Shown: in pieces, positions 9,076 through 17,926 of the stretch
How the letters are laid out: the number at the start of each line of letters is the position of its first letter
How positions within the stretch are numbered: the stretch's first letter is position 1
Assembly (NCBI RefSeq): GCF_024505045.1
Contig: NZ_JANIBM010000001.1
Location: forward strand, 186,001-250,000
Length of the DNA: 64,000 nucleotides
Direction of reading: 5' to 3'
Source of the DNA: Methylomonas aurea
GTDB taxonomy: Bacteria; Pseudomonadota; Gammaproteobacteria; Methylococcales; Methylomonadaceae
The notes under the pieces: generated by a model
Databases searched by the model: none
What the model was told of the DNA's origin: nothing
What the model saw: only the letters and a program-made list of their open reading frames with translations
Program-made: the position numbers and the translations under genes

Positions 9076-9381
9076 ATGCACAAAGCCTTTGCCTTGAGTT
9101 TGATGCTGCTAGCCGCAGCGCCGCTGGCTGCCGAGGAGCGGGCGCCGACCGGCACATTTCTGGTCGATGTGGTCATCGCCCGCCCGGGCGGGTTGATCGC
9201 CACGCTGGTCGGTTCCGCTTTATTTGCCGCGTTGTCGCCGCTGACCGCTTTTGCTGCAATCGCGCCGCCGCACAATGCTTTTGCGATCGGCGCCGAAGCC
9301 TTGGTGCTGACCCCGGCCCGTTTTACCTTCGCCCGCCCGGTCGGGGTATTCACGCCGGACCCCAGCGGCCGCTATAACTGA
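9076..9381 (+). CDS. small exported protein with glycine-rich hydrophobic segment
   Basis: 101 aa. Clear signal peptide (KAFALSLMLLAAAPLAA, cleavage near residue 19), a conserved-looking TFLVDVVIARPGGLIATLVGSALFAALSPL segment with small-residue spacing that could insert in a membrane, and a C-terminal EALVLTPARFTFARPVG. Similar short proteins are common beside housekeeping genes in gammaproteobacteria and are sometimes misnamed multidrug transporters. A good AGGAG site lies upstream of the ATG. Function unknown. Confidence 0.75.
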   Translation: MHKAFALSLMLLAAAPLAAEERAPTGTFLVDVVIARPGGLIATLVGSALFAALSPLTAFAAIAPPHNAFAIGAEALVLTPARFTFARPVGVFTPDPSGRYN

Positions 9382-9389
9382 GCCGACTA

Positions 9390-10241
9390 TCAGTCGCCGC
9401 TTTCGCCCTGCATCGCCAATGCCGCCTGATATAGCGGCTTCTTGCGCTGGCCGGTGATCTCCACTGCCAGCGCCACAGCGGTTTTGATGGAACATTCCTG
9501 CAGCAACAAAGCCAATATTCGGCGTTCTTCGTCGCTGATCAAATCGGATTTTTCCGCCGGCGGGCTGCCGGCAACCACGACGACGAATTCGCCTTTGCGC
9601 ATGTTTTCGTCGGCTTGCACTCGCGCCAACACTTCGGCCAGACTGCCGTCGGCAATGGTTTCGTGCAGTTTGGTAATTTCGCGCGCCACGACAATGCGGT
9701 GGTCTGCCGGAAACACTGCCAGCATGTCCTCCAGCGCTGCCTGAATCCGGTGGCTGGACTCGTAAAAGGCCCAGGTCGATTCGTCGGAAAGTTTGTCTCG
9801 AAAAAATTCGCGCCGAGCCGAGCCGGTGCGCGGCAGAAAACCCTCGAAACTGAAGCGGCTGGTCGGCAGCCCGGCCACCGACAATGCGGCAATCAATGCG
9901 CAGGCGCCCGGTATCGGAGTCACTTCGATGCCATGCTGGCGGGCCAGTTTGACCAGCGGCAGGCCCGGATCGCTGATGATAGGCGTGCCGGCGTCCGAGA
10001 CCAACGCGATCGATTGGCCCTGCTGCATCCGCTCCACCAGCCCTTGCGAGGCTTTGTCCTCGTTGTGTTGGTGCAAAGAAACCAGCGGTCTGTTGACGCC
10101 GTAATGCGCCAGCAACATCTTGACGTGCCGGGTGTCCTCGGCGGCGATCAGATCCACTTGTTTCAGTACTTCCAAAGCCCGGAAGCTGAAATCGGCCAGA
10201 TTACCTATCGGCGTGGCAACCACGTATAATTTTCCGTACAT
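9390..10241 (-). CDS. rsmI: 16S rRNA (cytidine(1402)-2'-O)-methyltransferase RsmI
   Basis: 283 aa. Tetrapyrrole-methylase fold with N-terminal LYVVATPIGNLADFSFRAL, AAEDTRHVKMLL, SDAGTPIISDPGLPLV (SAM loop) and the family-specific C-terminal domain. It 2'-O-methylates C1402 in the 16S rRNA decoding centre. Divergent from lpoA with about 20 bp between the starts, the arrangement found around yraL-lpoA-yraN-diaA in enterobacteria. Confidence 0.95.
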   Translation of the reverse strand: MYGKLYVVATPIGNLADFSFRALEVLKQVDLIAAEDTRHVKMLLAHYGVNRPLVSLHQHNEDKASQGLVERMQQGQSIALVSDAGTPIISDPGLPLVKLARQHGIEVTPIPGACALIAALSVAGLPTSRFSFEGFLPRTGSARREFFRDKLSDESTWAFYESSHRIQAALEDMLAVFPADHRIVVAREITKLHETIADGSLAEVLARVQADENMRKGEFVVVVAGSPPAEKSDLISDEERRILALLLQECSIKTAVALAVEITGQRKKPLYQAALAMQGESGD

Positions 10242-10261
10242 CTGTTTTTCCAGGCCCTCTC

Positions 10262-12106
10262 ATGTCCGCATCTAAACTGGCCGCCATTATGCCGCGTCGT
10301 TTGTCGAGCTGCTGTTTTTTCGGCCTACTGCTGCTCAGCGCTTGTGCCGGCGAACCGCCGGCCCGCAAACCGCAATTCGAAGTCAAGCCGCCGGCCAGCG
10401 CCAAACGGCCCAAACCGCCAGAGGCCTCGGCGGCTGCGCGTAGCTACCGCTTGCAAGACAGCCGCAGCGGAGTGCGATTGCTGGACGCCGATACCCGCCT
10501 GCAAGCCGGCGACAGCGCCGGCGCCCGCCAGGCGCTGGATGCGGTGAATCCGGCCGAATTGAACCCGGAACAAACCAGCAAATACAAACTCATCGACGGC
10601 CAGATTGCGCTGAGCATGGGCGATGCCGAAAGCGCAGTGCGCAAATTGGAAGGCGTAAGGCCGGCGGTGCTGGCGGAAGCGGACCAGATCGCCTACTACC
10701 AATCGATGGCTTTTGCCCAGTCCTTGCTCGGCGATGTGCTGGCCGGCGTGCGGATGCGGTTGAAGCTGGGCCGACTGTTGACCGACCGCGACCGGCAAAA
10801 GCAAAACATCATCGCCATTCTCGACGCCCTCAGCGTATTGCCGAACGAAACCCTGACTAGCACCGCATCGGTCGCCGACGAATTGAGCGGCTGGATGGCG
10901 TTGGCCAAAATATTGAAACAGCGCAACATGCCGGGCTTCGATAGCGCCGGCCAAATCCAGCAATGGAAGCAAACCTTTCCCGGCCATCCGGCCAATGCCG
11001 ACTATTTGCAAGCTTACTTGAGCGGTGCGCCTGCCGTCGCCGCAGAAGCGGCGCCCGAGCCGGACCAGCAAACGCCGCAACCGGCTGCGACTGCGGCCAG
11101 CGGCCCGCTAATCGCGGTGCTGCTGCCCAATTCCGGCCAGTATGCGGCTGCCGGCAAGGCGATCAGAAACGGCCTGGCCACCGCCTACCGCCTGGCGGCC
11201 AGTGCCGCGCCGCAACCAGCCTTGAAATATTACGACAGCGACAGCGGCGACATCGTCGCGCTCTACAAACAAGCCGTCGCCGACGGCGCCAAACAGGTAA
11301 TCGGTCCGTTAGTGAAAGAGCAGATTCAGACCCTGGCCGACAGCGGCGAGTTAAGCGTGCCGGTGCTGGCGTTGAACCATGTCGAGAACCTGAGCAAAGC
11401 CAACCTCTACCAATTCGGCCTGAGCCCGATCGACGACGCCGAACAGTTGGTATTGAAAGCTCGCCGCGACGGTTTGCAGAACGCCGTGCTGTTGACGCCG
11501 GAAACGCCGCAAGGCCAACGCATCCGCCACTATCTGATGTCGGCCTGGCAAGCGGCCGGCGGCTCCGTGCTCGGATTACAGAGTTACGATCCGAAATCGC
11601 GCGACTTCAGTGCCGTGGTCAAAGCCCTGCTGGCGCCAAGCGTAAATGCCGCCGGCGAAAAACAGGCCCTGGCCGTGTTCATCAGCGCCGGGCCGGAGCA
11701 GGCCCGGGAAATTGCACCGCAATTGCGCTACAGCCAGAGCAGCGAGCTTGCCGTCTACGCGATGCCGAACATTTATAGCGGCCGCCCCAATCCGGCCAAA
11801 GACACCGATCTGGGTAAAATCACGTTTTGCGATGTACCTTGGCTGTTCGGCGAGGTTTATAGCGGACCGCTCAGCCAACAAGCGTTGCAAAGCGCCTGGC
11901 AAGGCCTGAGCGACAGCCAGATCAAATTGGTGGCGTTGGGGGTCGATGCCTTCAATGTATTGGGTCAATTAGGCCAGCTGGGCACCGCATCTTATGCCGG
12001 CGCCACCGGCCGTTTAGCGTTGAACGGCGAAAACCGCATCACCCGCAAATTGGCCTGCGCCGAATTCAAGGCCGGAGTACCCGCTGCGGCCGCTTACCTC
12101 GAATGA
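10262..12106 (+). CDS. lpoA: penicillin-binding protein activator LpoA
   Basis: 614 aa. Lipoprotein signal peptide with lipobox LLSAC (Cys about residue 28), then an N-terminal helical TPR-like region, a proline/alanine linker near residues 255-280, and a C-terminal periplasmic-binding-protein-like domain that opens with GPLIAVLLPNSGQYAAAGKAIRNG. LpoA is the outer-membrane lipoprotein that activates PBP1A for peptidoglycan synthesis. An internal ATG at 10289 is an alternative start that keeps the signal peptide. Its stop overlaps the yraN start. Confidence 0.93.
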   Translation: MSASKLAAIMPRRLSSCCFFGLLLLSACAGEPPARKPQFEVKPPASAKRPKPPEASAAARSYRLQDSRSGVRLLDADTRLQAGDSAGARQALDAVNPAELNPEQTSKYKLIDGQIALSMGDAESAVRKLEGVRPAVLAEADQIAYYQSMAFAQSLLGDVLAGVRMRLKLGRLLTDRDRQKQNIIAILDALSVLPNETLTSTASVADELSGWMALAKILKQRNMPGFDSAGQIQQWKQTFPGHPANADYLQAYLSGAPAVAAEAAPEPDQQTPQPAATAASGPLIAVLLPNSGQYAAAGKAIRNGLATAYRLAASAAPQPALKYYDSDSGDIVALYKQAVADGAKQVIGPLVKEQIQTLADSGELSVPVLALNHVENLSKANLYQFGLSPIDDAEQLVLKARRDGLQNAVLLTPETPQGQRIRHYLMSAWQAAGGSVLGLQSYDPKSRDFSAVVKALLAPSVNAAGEKQALAVFISAGPEQAREIAPQLRYSQSSELAVYAMPNIYSGRPNPAKDTDLGKITFCDVPWLFGEVYSGPLSQQALQSAWQGLSDSQIKLVALGVDAFNVLGQLGQLGTASYAGATGRLALNGENRITRKLACAEFKAGVPAAAAYLE

Positions 12107-12474
12107 TGCTATTCGGCAAGCCCAAACCGGCCCATCTGCAAAAAGGCGCCGGCGCCGAACAAAGGGCGGCCGTCTATCTGCAACAGCAAGGCCTGCAACT
12201 GATCTGCAGCAATTTCCGCTGCAAGCAGGGCGAGCTGGATCTGGTGATGCGCGACGGTGCGGTGCTGGTCATCGTCGAAGTCCGCTACCGCAAATCGGAG
12301 CAATTCGGCGGCGCGTTGGCCAGTATTACCGCGCAAAAGCAGGCGCGCATCGTCGCGGCCACGCAACACTATGTCATAATCAACAACCTGAGCCATTGCG
12401 CGATCCGTTTCGATGTAGTGGCAATCTCCGGCGATAACCGCCTCAATTGGATCAAAAACGCGTTTCAAACCTGA
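12103..12474 (+). CDS. yraN: YraN/UPF0102 endonuclease-fold protein
   Basis: 123 aa. Contains the UPF0102 core: GAGAEQRAAVYLQQQGLQLICSN, then GELDLVMRDG and LVIVEVRYR, which together form the E-x-D-...-E-V-K-like residues of a Holliday-junction-resolvase fold (here Arg replaces the usual Lys). Predicted cytoplasmic nuclease-like protein, function unsettled. Starts at ATGATG overlapping the lpoA stop and lies three bases before diaA. Confidence 0.9.
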   Translation: MMLFGKPKPAHLQKGAGAEQRAAVYLQQQGLQLICSNFRCKQGELDLVMRDGAVLVIVEVRYRKSEQFGGALASITAQKQARIVAATQHYVIINNLSHCAIRFDVVAISGDNRLNWIKNAFQT

Positions 12475-13065
<591 letters not shown>

Positions 13066-13092
13066 GCCGCCGCACCCGACTCGCGAGCGACT

Positions 13093-13275
13093 ATGGAATC
13101 AACTTGGGAAAATCTGCTGCTGGGCCTGTTGGCCCTGCTGATCCTGTTCTGGATGCGCCCCGGCGTCAAGGCCGCGATAGAGCGCAGCAAAAATAGCCCA
13201 TCCGATTGGCCGGGCGTGATCGTGCCGCTGCTTGCGGTGGCGATGTTCGTATTGTTTTTAATATCGATGGTTTGA
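13093..13275 (+). CDS. small two-helix membrane protein
   Basis: 60 aa. Two predicted transmembrane helices (about residues 8-21 and 42-58) separated by a basic, Ser/Pro-containing loop. It sits between diaA and darP, one base before the darP start, so it is probably co-transcribed. I do not recognise the family. The tight spacing supports it being a real gene despite its size. Confidence 0.65.
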   Translation: MESTWENLLLGLLALLILFWMRPGVKAAIERSKNSPSDWPGVIVPLLAVAMFVLFLISMV

Positions 13276-13276
13276 C

Positions 13277-13939
13277 ATGAAACACGAAGATTACGACGAC
13301 GCAGAATTCGAAGACGACGACGATTTCGAGGACGACGGCTACGACGACCGCACCCATTACGCGTACGACGACGAAGAGGAAGAGGAGGACGAAGTCGAAT
13401 ATTACGCGGTCCGCCCCAACAAGACCCGGATCAAAAAAGAGATTGCGGCGATTTTCGCAATGGCGGAAGAAATCAGTGCGTTGGCACCGGCCCACATCGC
13501 CGAGTTCGAATTGCCGGAAAACGTCGAGAAAGCGCTATGCGACGCCGGCAAAATGGGCCGCAATGCGGCGAAAAAGCGCCTGTTGAAGTACATCACCGGC
13601 CAGATGCGCGAGCTGGATGTCGACGCGATCCGGGAAAAGCTGGCGCGCTTGAAGAACCGCAGCGCCCACGGCGTACGCGAACACCACCAGGCCGAGCGCT
13701 GGCGCGACCAACTGTTGAGCGAAGCCGGCAATGCCGCGCTGACGCAACTGGTGTCGGAATTTCCGGAGGCCGATACCCAGCATCTGCGCCAACTGCAACG
13801 CAACGCGCTGAAAGAAGCCAAGGAAGCCAAACCGCCGAAGTCGGCGCGTCTGCTTTACAAATACCTGAAACAATTGATCAGCGACACCGGCCATTCGACC
13901 GCAGCCGACGCGGCAGAGCCGGAAGAGGATCTGGACTGA
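13277..13939 (+). CDS. darP: ribosome biogenesis factor DarP (YjgA, DUF615) with acidic N-terminal extension
   Basis: 220 aa. Residues ~46-205 match the YjgA/DarP pattern (RPNKTRIKKEIAAIFAMAEEI, ELPENVEKALCDAGKM, LKYITGQMRELDVDAIREKL, HHQAERWRDQLL). DarP associates with late 50S ribosomal particles. The first ~42 residues are almost entirely Asp/Glu with Tyr, longer and more acidic than in E. coli YjgA. The ATG follows the small membrane gene by one base. Convergent with mtgA. Confidence 0.88.
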   Translation: MKHEDYDDAEFEDDDDFEDDGYDDRTHYAYDDEEEEEDEVEYYAVRPNKTRIKKEIAAIFAMAEEISALAPAHIAEFELPENVEKALCDAGKMGRNAAKKRLLKYITGQMRELDVDAIREKLARLKNRSAHGVREHHQAERWRDQLLSEAGNAALTQLVSEFPEADTQHLRQLQRNALKEAKEAKPPKSARLLYKYLKQLISDTGHSTAADAAEPEEDLD

Positions 13940-13955
13940 TCCGCCGCCGGCTTAC

Positions 13956-14753
13956 TCAATCGGGCAAGGCCCGCATCTGGCCGAGAATCCAGCTCTGCCG
14001 TTTCAGCACATAAGCACTGGGTTGGTCGGCCTTGAGCAAGATCGGATTCGGCAGCGTGGCGGCCAGCAATGCCGCTTGCGCCGCCGACAACTGCCGGGCC
14101 GGAATACCGAAGTAATGCCGGCTGGCGGCCTCGATACCGAACAGGTGATCGCCGAATTCGGCGATGTTCAGATACACCTCCAAAATCCGCTGCTTGTCCC
14201 ACAGCGCCTCTATCAGTACGGTAAACCAGATCTCCAAGCCCTTGCGCACGAAATGTTTCGCCGGGCTCAGAAACAGGTTTTTCGCTACTTGCTGGCTAAT
14301 CGTACTGGCGCCGCGCAACTTGCCGCCGCGCAAATACTGGTTAAAGGCTTTGCCGATCGCATCGACGTCGAAGCCGTTGTGCTGGAAAAACAATTGATCC
14401 TCCGAGGCAACCACGGCGTGAAAGGCATGCGCCGAAATCCGCTCGCGACCGACCCAATGCTGATTGATCGGCCGGTAAGCTCTGCCCGCGGCCAGATCGT
14501 CGATATGCTGGTGCAGCATGAAGGCCGAAGTCGGCGCCGGCAAAACTCGCAGCGCCGCCACCAGCAATAAGGAACTGACCAGAAAAAAAACCGCTGCGTA
14601 AGCAGCCAAGCGTTTAACCCGCCCGGACCAATGGGGAGCCGACTTGCTGCGGCGGGTAGGCGGCAAGCGGTAACGTGCCGGGTGGCGAAAATGCTTCACA
14701 AGCGATGCCAACGTGATAAACAAGCCCGGTATTATCCACGATTCGGCGGCCAT
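13956..14753 (-). CDS. mtgA: monofunctional peptidoglycan transglycosylase MtgA
   Basis: 265 aa from 14753. One N-terminal membrane anchor (residues ~46-66, LAAYAAVFFLVSSLLLVAALRV) and a GT51 glycosyltransferase domain with HAVVASEDQLFFQHNGFD (catalytic Glu), GGKLRGASTISQQVAKNLFLSP and KQRILEVYLNIAEFG. Polymerises lipid II without transpeptidase activity, at the outer face of the inner membrane. The start is uncertain: the ATG at 14753 lacks a clear ribosome site, and a GTG at 14699 would give a protein nearer the usual ~235-245 aa. The frame stays open to 15038 but that part looks non-coding. Confidence 0.9.
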   Translation of the reverse strand: MAAESWIIPGLFITLASLVKHFRHPARYRLPPTRRSKSAPHWSGRVKRLAAYAAVFFLVSSLLLVAALRVLPAPTSAFMLHQHIDDLAAGRAYRPINQHWVGRERISAHAFHAVVASEDQLFFQHNGFDVDAIGKAFNQYLRGGKLRGASTISQQVAKNLFLSPAKHFVRKGLEIWFTVLIEALWDKQRILEVYLNIAEFGDHLFGIEAASRHYFGIPARQLSAAQAALLAATLPNPILLKADQPSAYVLKRQSWILGQMRALPD

Positions 14754-15104
14754 GGCGACGTGTCGACAATGGCAAACGCAGCGCTTGCAAGCGCGTGGTG
14801 TGCAGCCATTCGGCGCGTCGGCACCAAACCGGTGCAATATTGGTCTGCGCCCCGATCCATGCCGATACCAGCAAATCTGAGCTGACAGCGGTCGGAAACG
14901 AATATTTACGGCATATCGCCTAAAAATTGGCCTCAAATGCGGCAAATAACACAGTATTGATCCGTCCAGTCGCCTCCAAGCAGTCGCAATCCCCGGCAAC
15001 GCGCAACAAGCAGAGTTGGCACGAATAATGTTTAACAAATGGCGGCATCAAGGAAGTTAAGTTCTCTCCCCCGTGAACATGGAAAACAACGACGCCAGGG
15101 AATA

Positions 15105-15141
15105 CCTGGATAGAAGCGTGGACGAAACACTTCTATCCAGG
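15105..15141. repeat. perfect 12-bp inverted repeat with 13-nt loop
   Basis: Arms CCTGGATAGAAG at 15105-15116 and CTTCTATCCAGG at 15130-15141 are exact reverse complements. No T-run follows on either strand, so it does not look like an ordinary intrinsic terminator. It may be a protein-binding palindrome or the trace of a small mobile element. Confidence 0.7.
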
Positions 15142-15302
15142 CAAGGATGGCCTCCGCGCCGCAAATTCGCAGCCGGGCATGGAGTGCAATCGGCATTCAA
15201 TCTGGTGCGATCCGCACCAAAATCCAGCAAATCCGCAATCGCAACCCATCGTTACGCTGTGTCCGGGTAGAACCAGGTCGGCAGCAGCGTCTGCCTGTGC
15301 GT

Positions 15303-15355
15303 AAACAAAAAACTGAAAAGCGGCAGGGCCGCTCCCGTCTGACCGGGAACCGCCC
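15303..15355 (-). terminator. probable intrinsic terminator after the TonB receptor gene
   Basis: On the minus strand a stem of 12 bp with one mismatch and one G-U pair (15344-15355 against 15326-15337, 6-nt loop) lies about 20 bp after the receptor stop; T-rich sequence (cttttcagttttttg) follows about 8 bp beyond the stem, later than usual for a classic terminator. Confidence 0.6.
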
Positions 15356-15376
15356 CTTCGCAAGGTCGCTAGGATT

Positions 15377-17812
15377 TTAGTATTCCAGTTTCAACGAACC
15401 CATCGCCGAAATCGGCGCACCGACGTTGGCAGTCGGTATCCATGAGGTCGATCCGGTGAAATATTCCTTGTCCAGCAAGTTATAGACATTGACTTGCGCG
15501 GTCAGGCGGGTTTTGCCGATCGGCTGCACATAAGCCGCCATCGCATCCAGCCGGGTGTAACCGGGCAACTGAAAGCTATTGGCGGTGTCGCCCTCGCGTT
15601 TGCCGACCACTACGCCGCCTAAACCGGCCTTGAAATGCTCGGTAAATTGGTAGCTTCCCCACAGGCTGGCTTGATGCTCGGGCACGTTCAGCAGGCGTTT
15701 GCCTTCCGTGCCGTTGTTATCTTTGCTAACCCGGCCGTCAGTATAGGCATAGGTCGTAACCAGGCTGAAGTTATCGCTGAGCTGGCCCTTGATATCGACC
15801 TCAATGCCCTGGCTGCGCGCTTCGCCGATCGCTACCTGGTCCAAAGGGTCGGGCGTGCTGAGGTCGGCCGTCAGCATATTGGTTTTTTTCAAGTGGTAGT
15901 AGGCCACGGTGGACGACAAGCGCTTCTCGAACAATTCGGTCTTGAAGCCGATTTCGTACTGTTCGGCCGATTGCGGCTGAAAGGTACCGCCGGTCAAGCC
16001 ATTGCGACCGTTGTTGCTGCCGAAGGATTCGACGTAATTGCCGTAAACCGACAACCAATCCCAAGGCTGGTACAGAATGCCGACCCGCGGCGTAAATTTG
16101 TCCTCGTGGCGCATGCTGAAGCCATCCTTGGTGGCTTCCCAGGAAGTACCGCCGAAGCCGCCGTAGCCGGCCATGTCGTAGCGGCCGCCGCCCATGATGT
16201 GCAATTTATCCCAGATCGTGATCTGGTCCTGAAAATAGACGCCGTACCAATCGTCGCGCTCGCGCCAGAACCAGTTGGGCCGGATTGCGTTGACCGCCGC
16301 GACATCGATCGTATCGTAGCGCGGATTGTCGATATCGAAGGTCGAATTGATCGGATCGCCCCAATCGCTGGAAGCAAACATATTATCCGGCGCATCCTGG
16401 TTGAAGAAAAACCAGTCGCCGCCGACCAACACATTGTGTTTCAGGCCGTAGGTCTCGAATTTGCCGGTCAAATCCAGACTGGTCGAATACGAGCGCCGCT
16501 CTGAGGTCCCGGTAATGACCCAGCGGCCCAAAGTACGGCCGTCCGCATTCAGCTTGCCGTTGGGCCCCGGCCCGCCGAAGACGATGTCGGTTTCGTCCCA
16601 CTGGAATTTATGCTTGATCGCCCAATCGTCGTTAAATTTGAAGCTCCAGTCGGCGTAAACCAGCGTATTGTCCTGGCGCGGCCGAAACGCCGGATCGCCG
16701 GTGAACAAATTGCGCCGACCGACCACCGGTCTGTTGTCCAGCACCGGCACGCCGTAATCGTCCATATAATTGTCGTGACGCTTTTCGATATCCAGATTGG
16801 CCTCGAAACGGTCGTTCGGCCGCCAGGTCAGCGACGGTGCGATGAATATGCGTTCGTGGTCGACGATGTCGCGAAACGACTCGCCGCTGTCGTAGGCGCC
16901 GTTAAAGCGGTAGAGCAGGGTTTTTGCACTATCCAGCGGCCCGGTGGCATCGACGGTGGTGCGGTACTCGCTGAACGAGCCGAATTGCTGCTGCAGCGGG
17001 TAATACGGCGTGGCTAACGGCTTTTTGGTCACGTAATTAACCATGCCGCCGGGCTGCAAGCGGCCGTACAGCACCGCCGCCGGACCTTTCAGCACTTCGA
17101 TTTGCTCCATGTTCGATACGTCGAATTTACCCATCGAGCGCCGAAAGCCGTTCCGGTAGTTTTGTTCGCCCGAGTCGAAACCGCGGACGATAAAGCTTTC
17201 GTACATATCGGCGGTGCCGTAGGCGCGCTGCACGCCGCTGACGTTATTGATCACGGCATCCTCGAAGCGGACCGCCTGCTGGTCGTTCAATATGGAACGA
17301 GGCACGACTTGGACCGAGACCGGCGTGTCCATGATTGCAATATTGGTCTTGGTTGCGGTGGACGCGTTCGGCACCGCATACAGCTGGTTGAACGGATTGT
17401 TCGGATCGTAGGCCTTGTTACCGATCACGTTGACTGCCGGCAATGCGGCCGGGTCCTGCCGGTAATTCAAAGTCTGTTTTTCGATCACCACGTTGCCGTT
17501 CTCGGCAATGCGGTAACTCAAACCGCTATCGCGCAGCAATAGTTGCAGCGCCGCTTCCGGCGTGTAACTGCCGCGCAACGGTCGGCTGCTGAGCCCTTCC
17601 GCGATCGATGCGTCATACACCAATTGCAGGCCGGCGTTCTCGGCCAGCCGGTTCAAGGCCGTGGCCAGCGTACCGGCCGGAATGTCGAACGGCCGCACGG
17701 CGTCGTCGGCATGGGCTGCCGTAACCGCGATCCCCGCGCCCAGGGCCAAAGCCGCAACCCGTCTTCTCAAGCCGCGGCGGCAGGGGCCAATGTTGGTATA
17801 TTTTGGTGTCAT
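15377..17812 (-). CDS. TonB-dependent siderophore receptor with N-terminal STN signalling domain
   Basis: 811 aa. Signal peptide (to about residue 36, AHA), then an STN domain (residues ~40-105: FDIPAGTLATALNRLAENAGLQLVYD), a TonB plug (~135-270, with VLKGPAAVLYGRLQPGGMVNYVTKKP) and a 22-strand barrel ending in an aromatic residue (LKLEY). This is the FecA/FpvA/FhuE plan: the receptor imports a ferric siderophore with TonB energy and its STN domain signals to FecR. The fecR and fecI genes lie directly upstream on the same strand. A GAGGGA site precedes the ATG. The ligand cannot be deduced. Confidence 0.95.
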   Translation of the reverse strand: MTPKYTNIGPCRRGLRRRVAALALGAGIAVTAAHADDAVRPFDIPAGTLATALNRLAENAGLQLVYDASIAEGLSSRPLRGSYTPEAALQLLLRDSGLSYRIAENGNVVIEKQTLNYRQDPAALPAVNVIGNKAYDPNNPFNQLYAVPNASTATKTNIAIMDTPVSVQVVPRSILNDQQAVRFEDAVINNVSGVQRAYGTADMYESFIVRGFDSGEQNYRNGFRRSMGKFDVSNMEQIEVLKGPAAVLYGRLQPGGMVNYVTKKPLATPYYPLQQQFGSFSEYRTTVDATGPLDSAKTLLYRFNGAYDSGESFRDIVDHERIFIAPSLTWRPNDRFEANLDIEKRHDNYMDDYGVPVLDNRPVVGRRNLFTGDPAFRPRQDNTLVYADWSFKFNDDWAIKHKFQWDETDIVFGGPGPNGKLNADGRTLGRWVITGTSERRSYSTSLDLTGKFETYGLKHNVLVGGDWFFFNQDAPDNMFASSDWGDPINSTFDIDNPRYDTIDVAAVNAIRPNWFWRERDDWYGVYFQDQITIWDKLHIMGGGRYDMAGYGGFGGTSWEATKDGFSMRHEDKFTPRVGILYQPWDWLSVYGNYVESFGSNNGRNGLTGGTFQPQSAEQYEIGFKTELFEKRLSSTVAYYHLKKTNMLTADLSTPDPLDQVAIGEARSQGIEVDIKGQLSDNFSLVTTYAYTDGRVSKDNNGTEGKRLLNVPEHQASLWGSYQFTEHFKAGLGGVVVGKREGDTANSFQLPGYTRLDAMAAYVQPIGKTRLTAQVNVYNLLDKEYFTGSTSWIPTANVGAPISAMGSLKLEY

Positions 17813-17892
17813 GCATATCCCTCTACGTTGTTATCTGATGGCTAACACTACTTTTGACGCAGCAGCGGCCGAAAACAGGAGGTGAGGGCATG

Positions 17893-17925
17893 AAAAAACC
17901 GGAAAGCCCGGCGAGAGCGGCGGGC
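17893..17925 (-). terminator. intrinsic terminator between fecR and the TonB receptor gene
   Basis: Minus-strand stem GCCCGCCG/CGCCGGGC (17906-17925, one mismatch, 4-nt loop) followed by TTTCCGG and six Ts. It starts right after the fecR stop, so the receptor probably has its own promoter in the ~80 bp left, as expected for an ECF-sigma-controlled receptor. Confidence 0.7.
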
Positions 17926-17926
17926 G

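Larger units (their letters stand above)
14754..15376. other. intergenic region without a convincing gene
   Basis: About 620 bp between mtgA and the end of the TonB receptor gene. Short frames here (for example 15073-15270) have no recognisable product, signal or good ribosome site. It holds a perfect 12-bp inverted repeat (15105-15141) and a terminator-like hairpin for the receptor gene (15303-15355), annotated separately. Confidence 0.6.

Noticed and set aside
13956-15038. A 360-aa MtgA
   Set aside because: The ~95 residues before 14753 are Cys/Arg-rich and unlike the family, so the longer start was discarded.
17813-17892. A Fur box or cobalamin riboswitch before the TonB receptor
   Set aside because: The stretch is too short and lacks B12-box or Fur-consensus sequence; ECF-sigma control by fecI is the simpler view.
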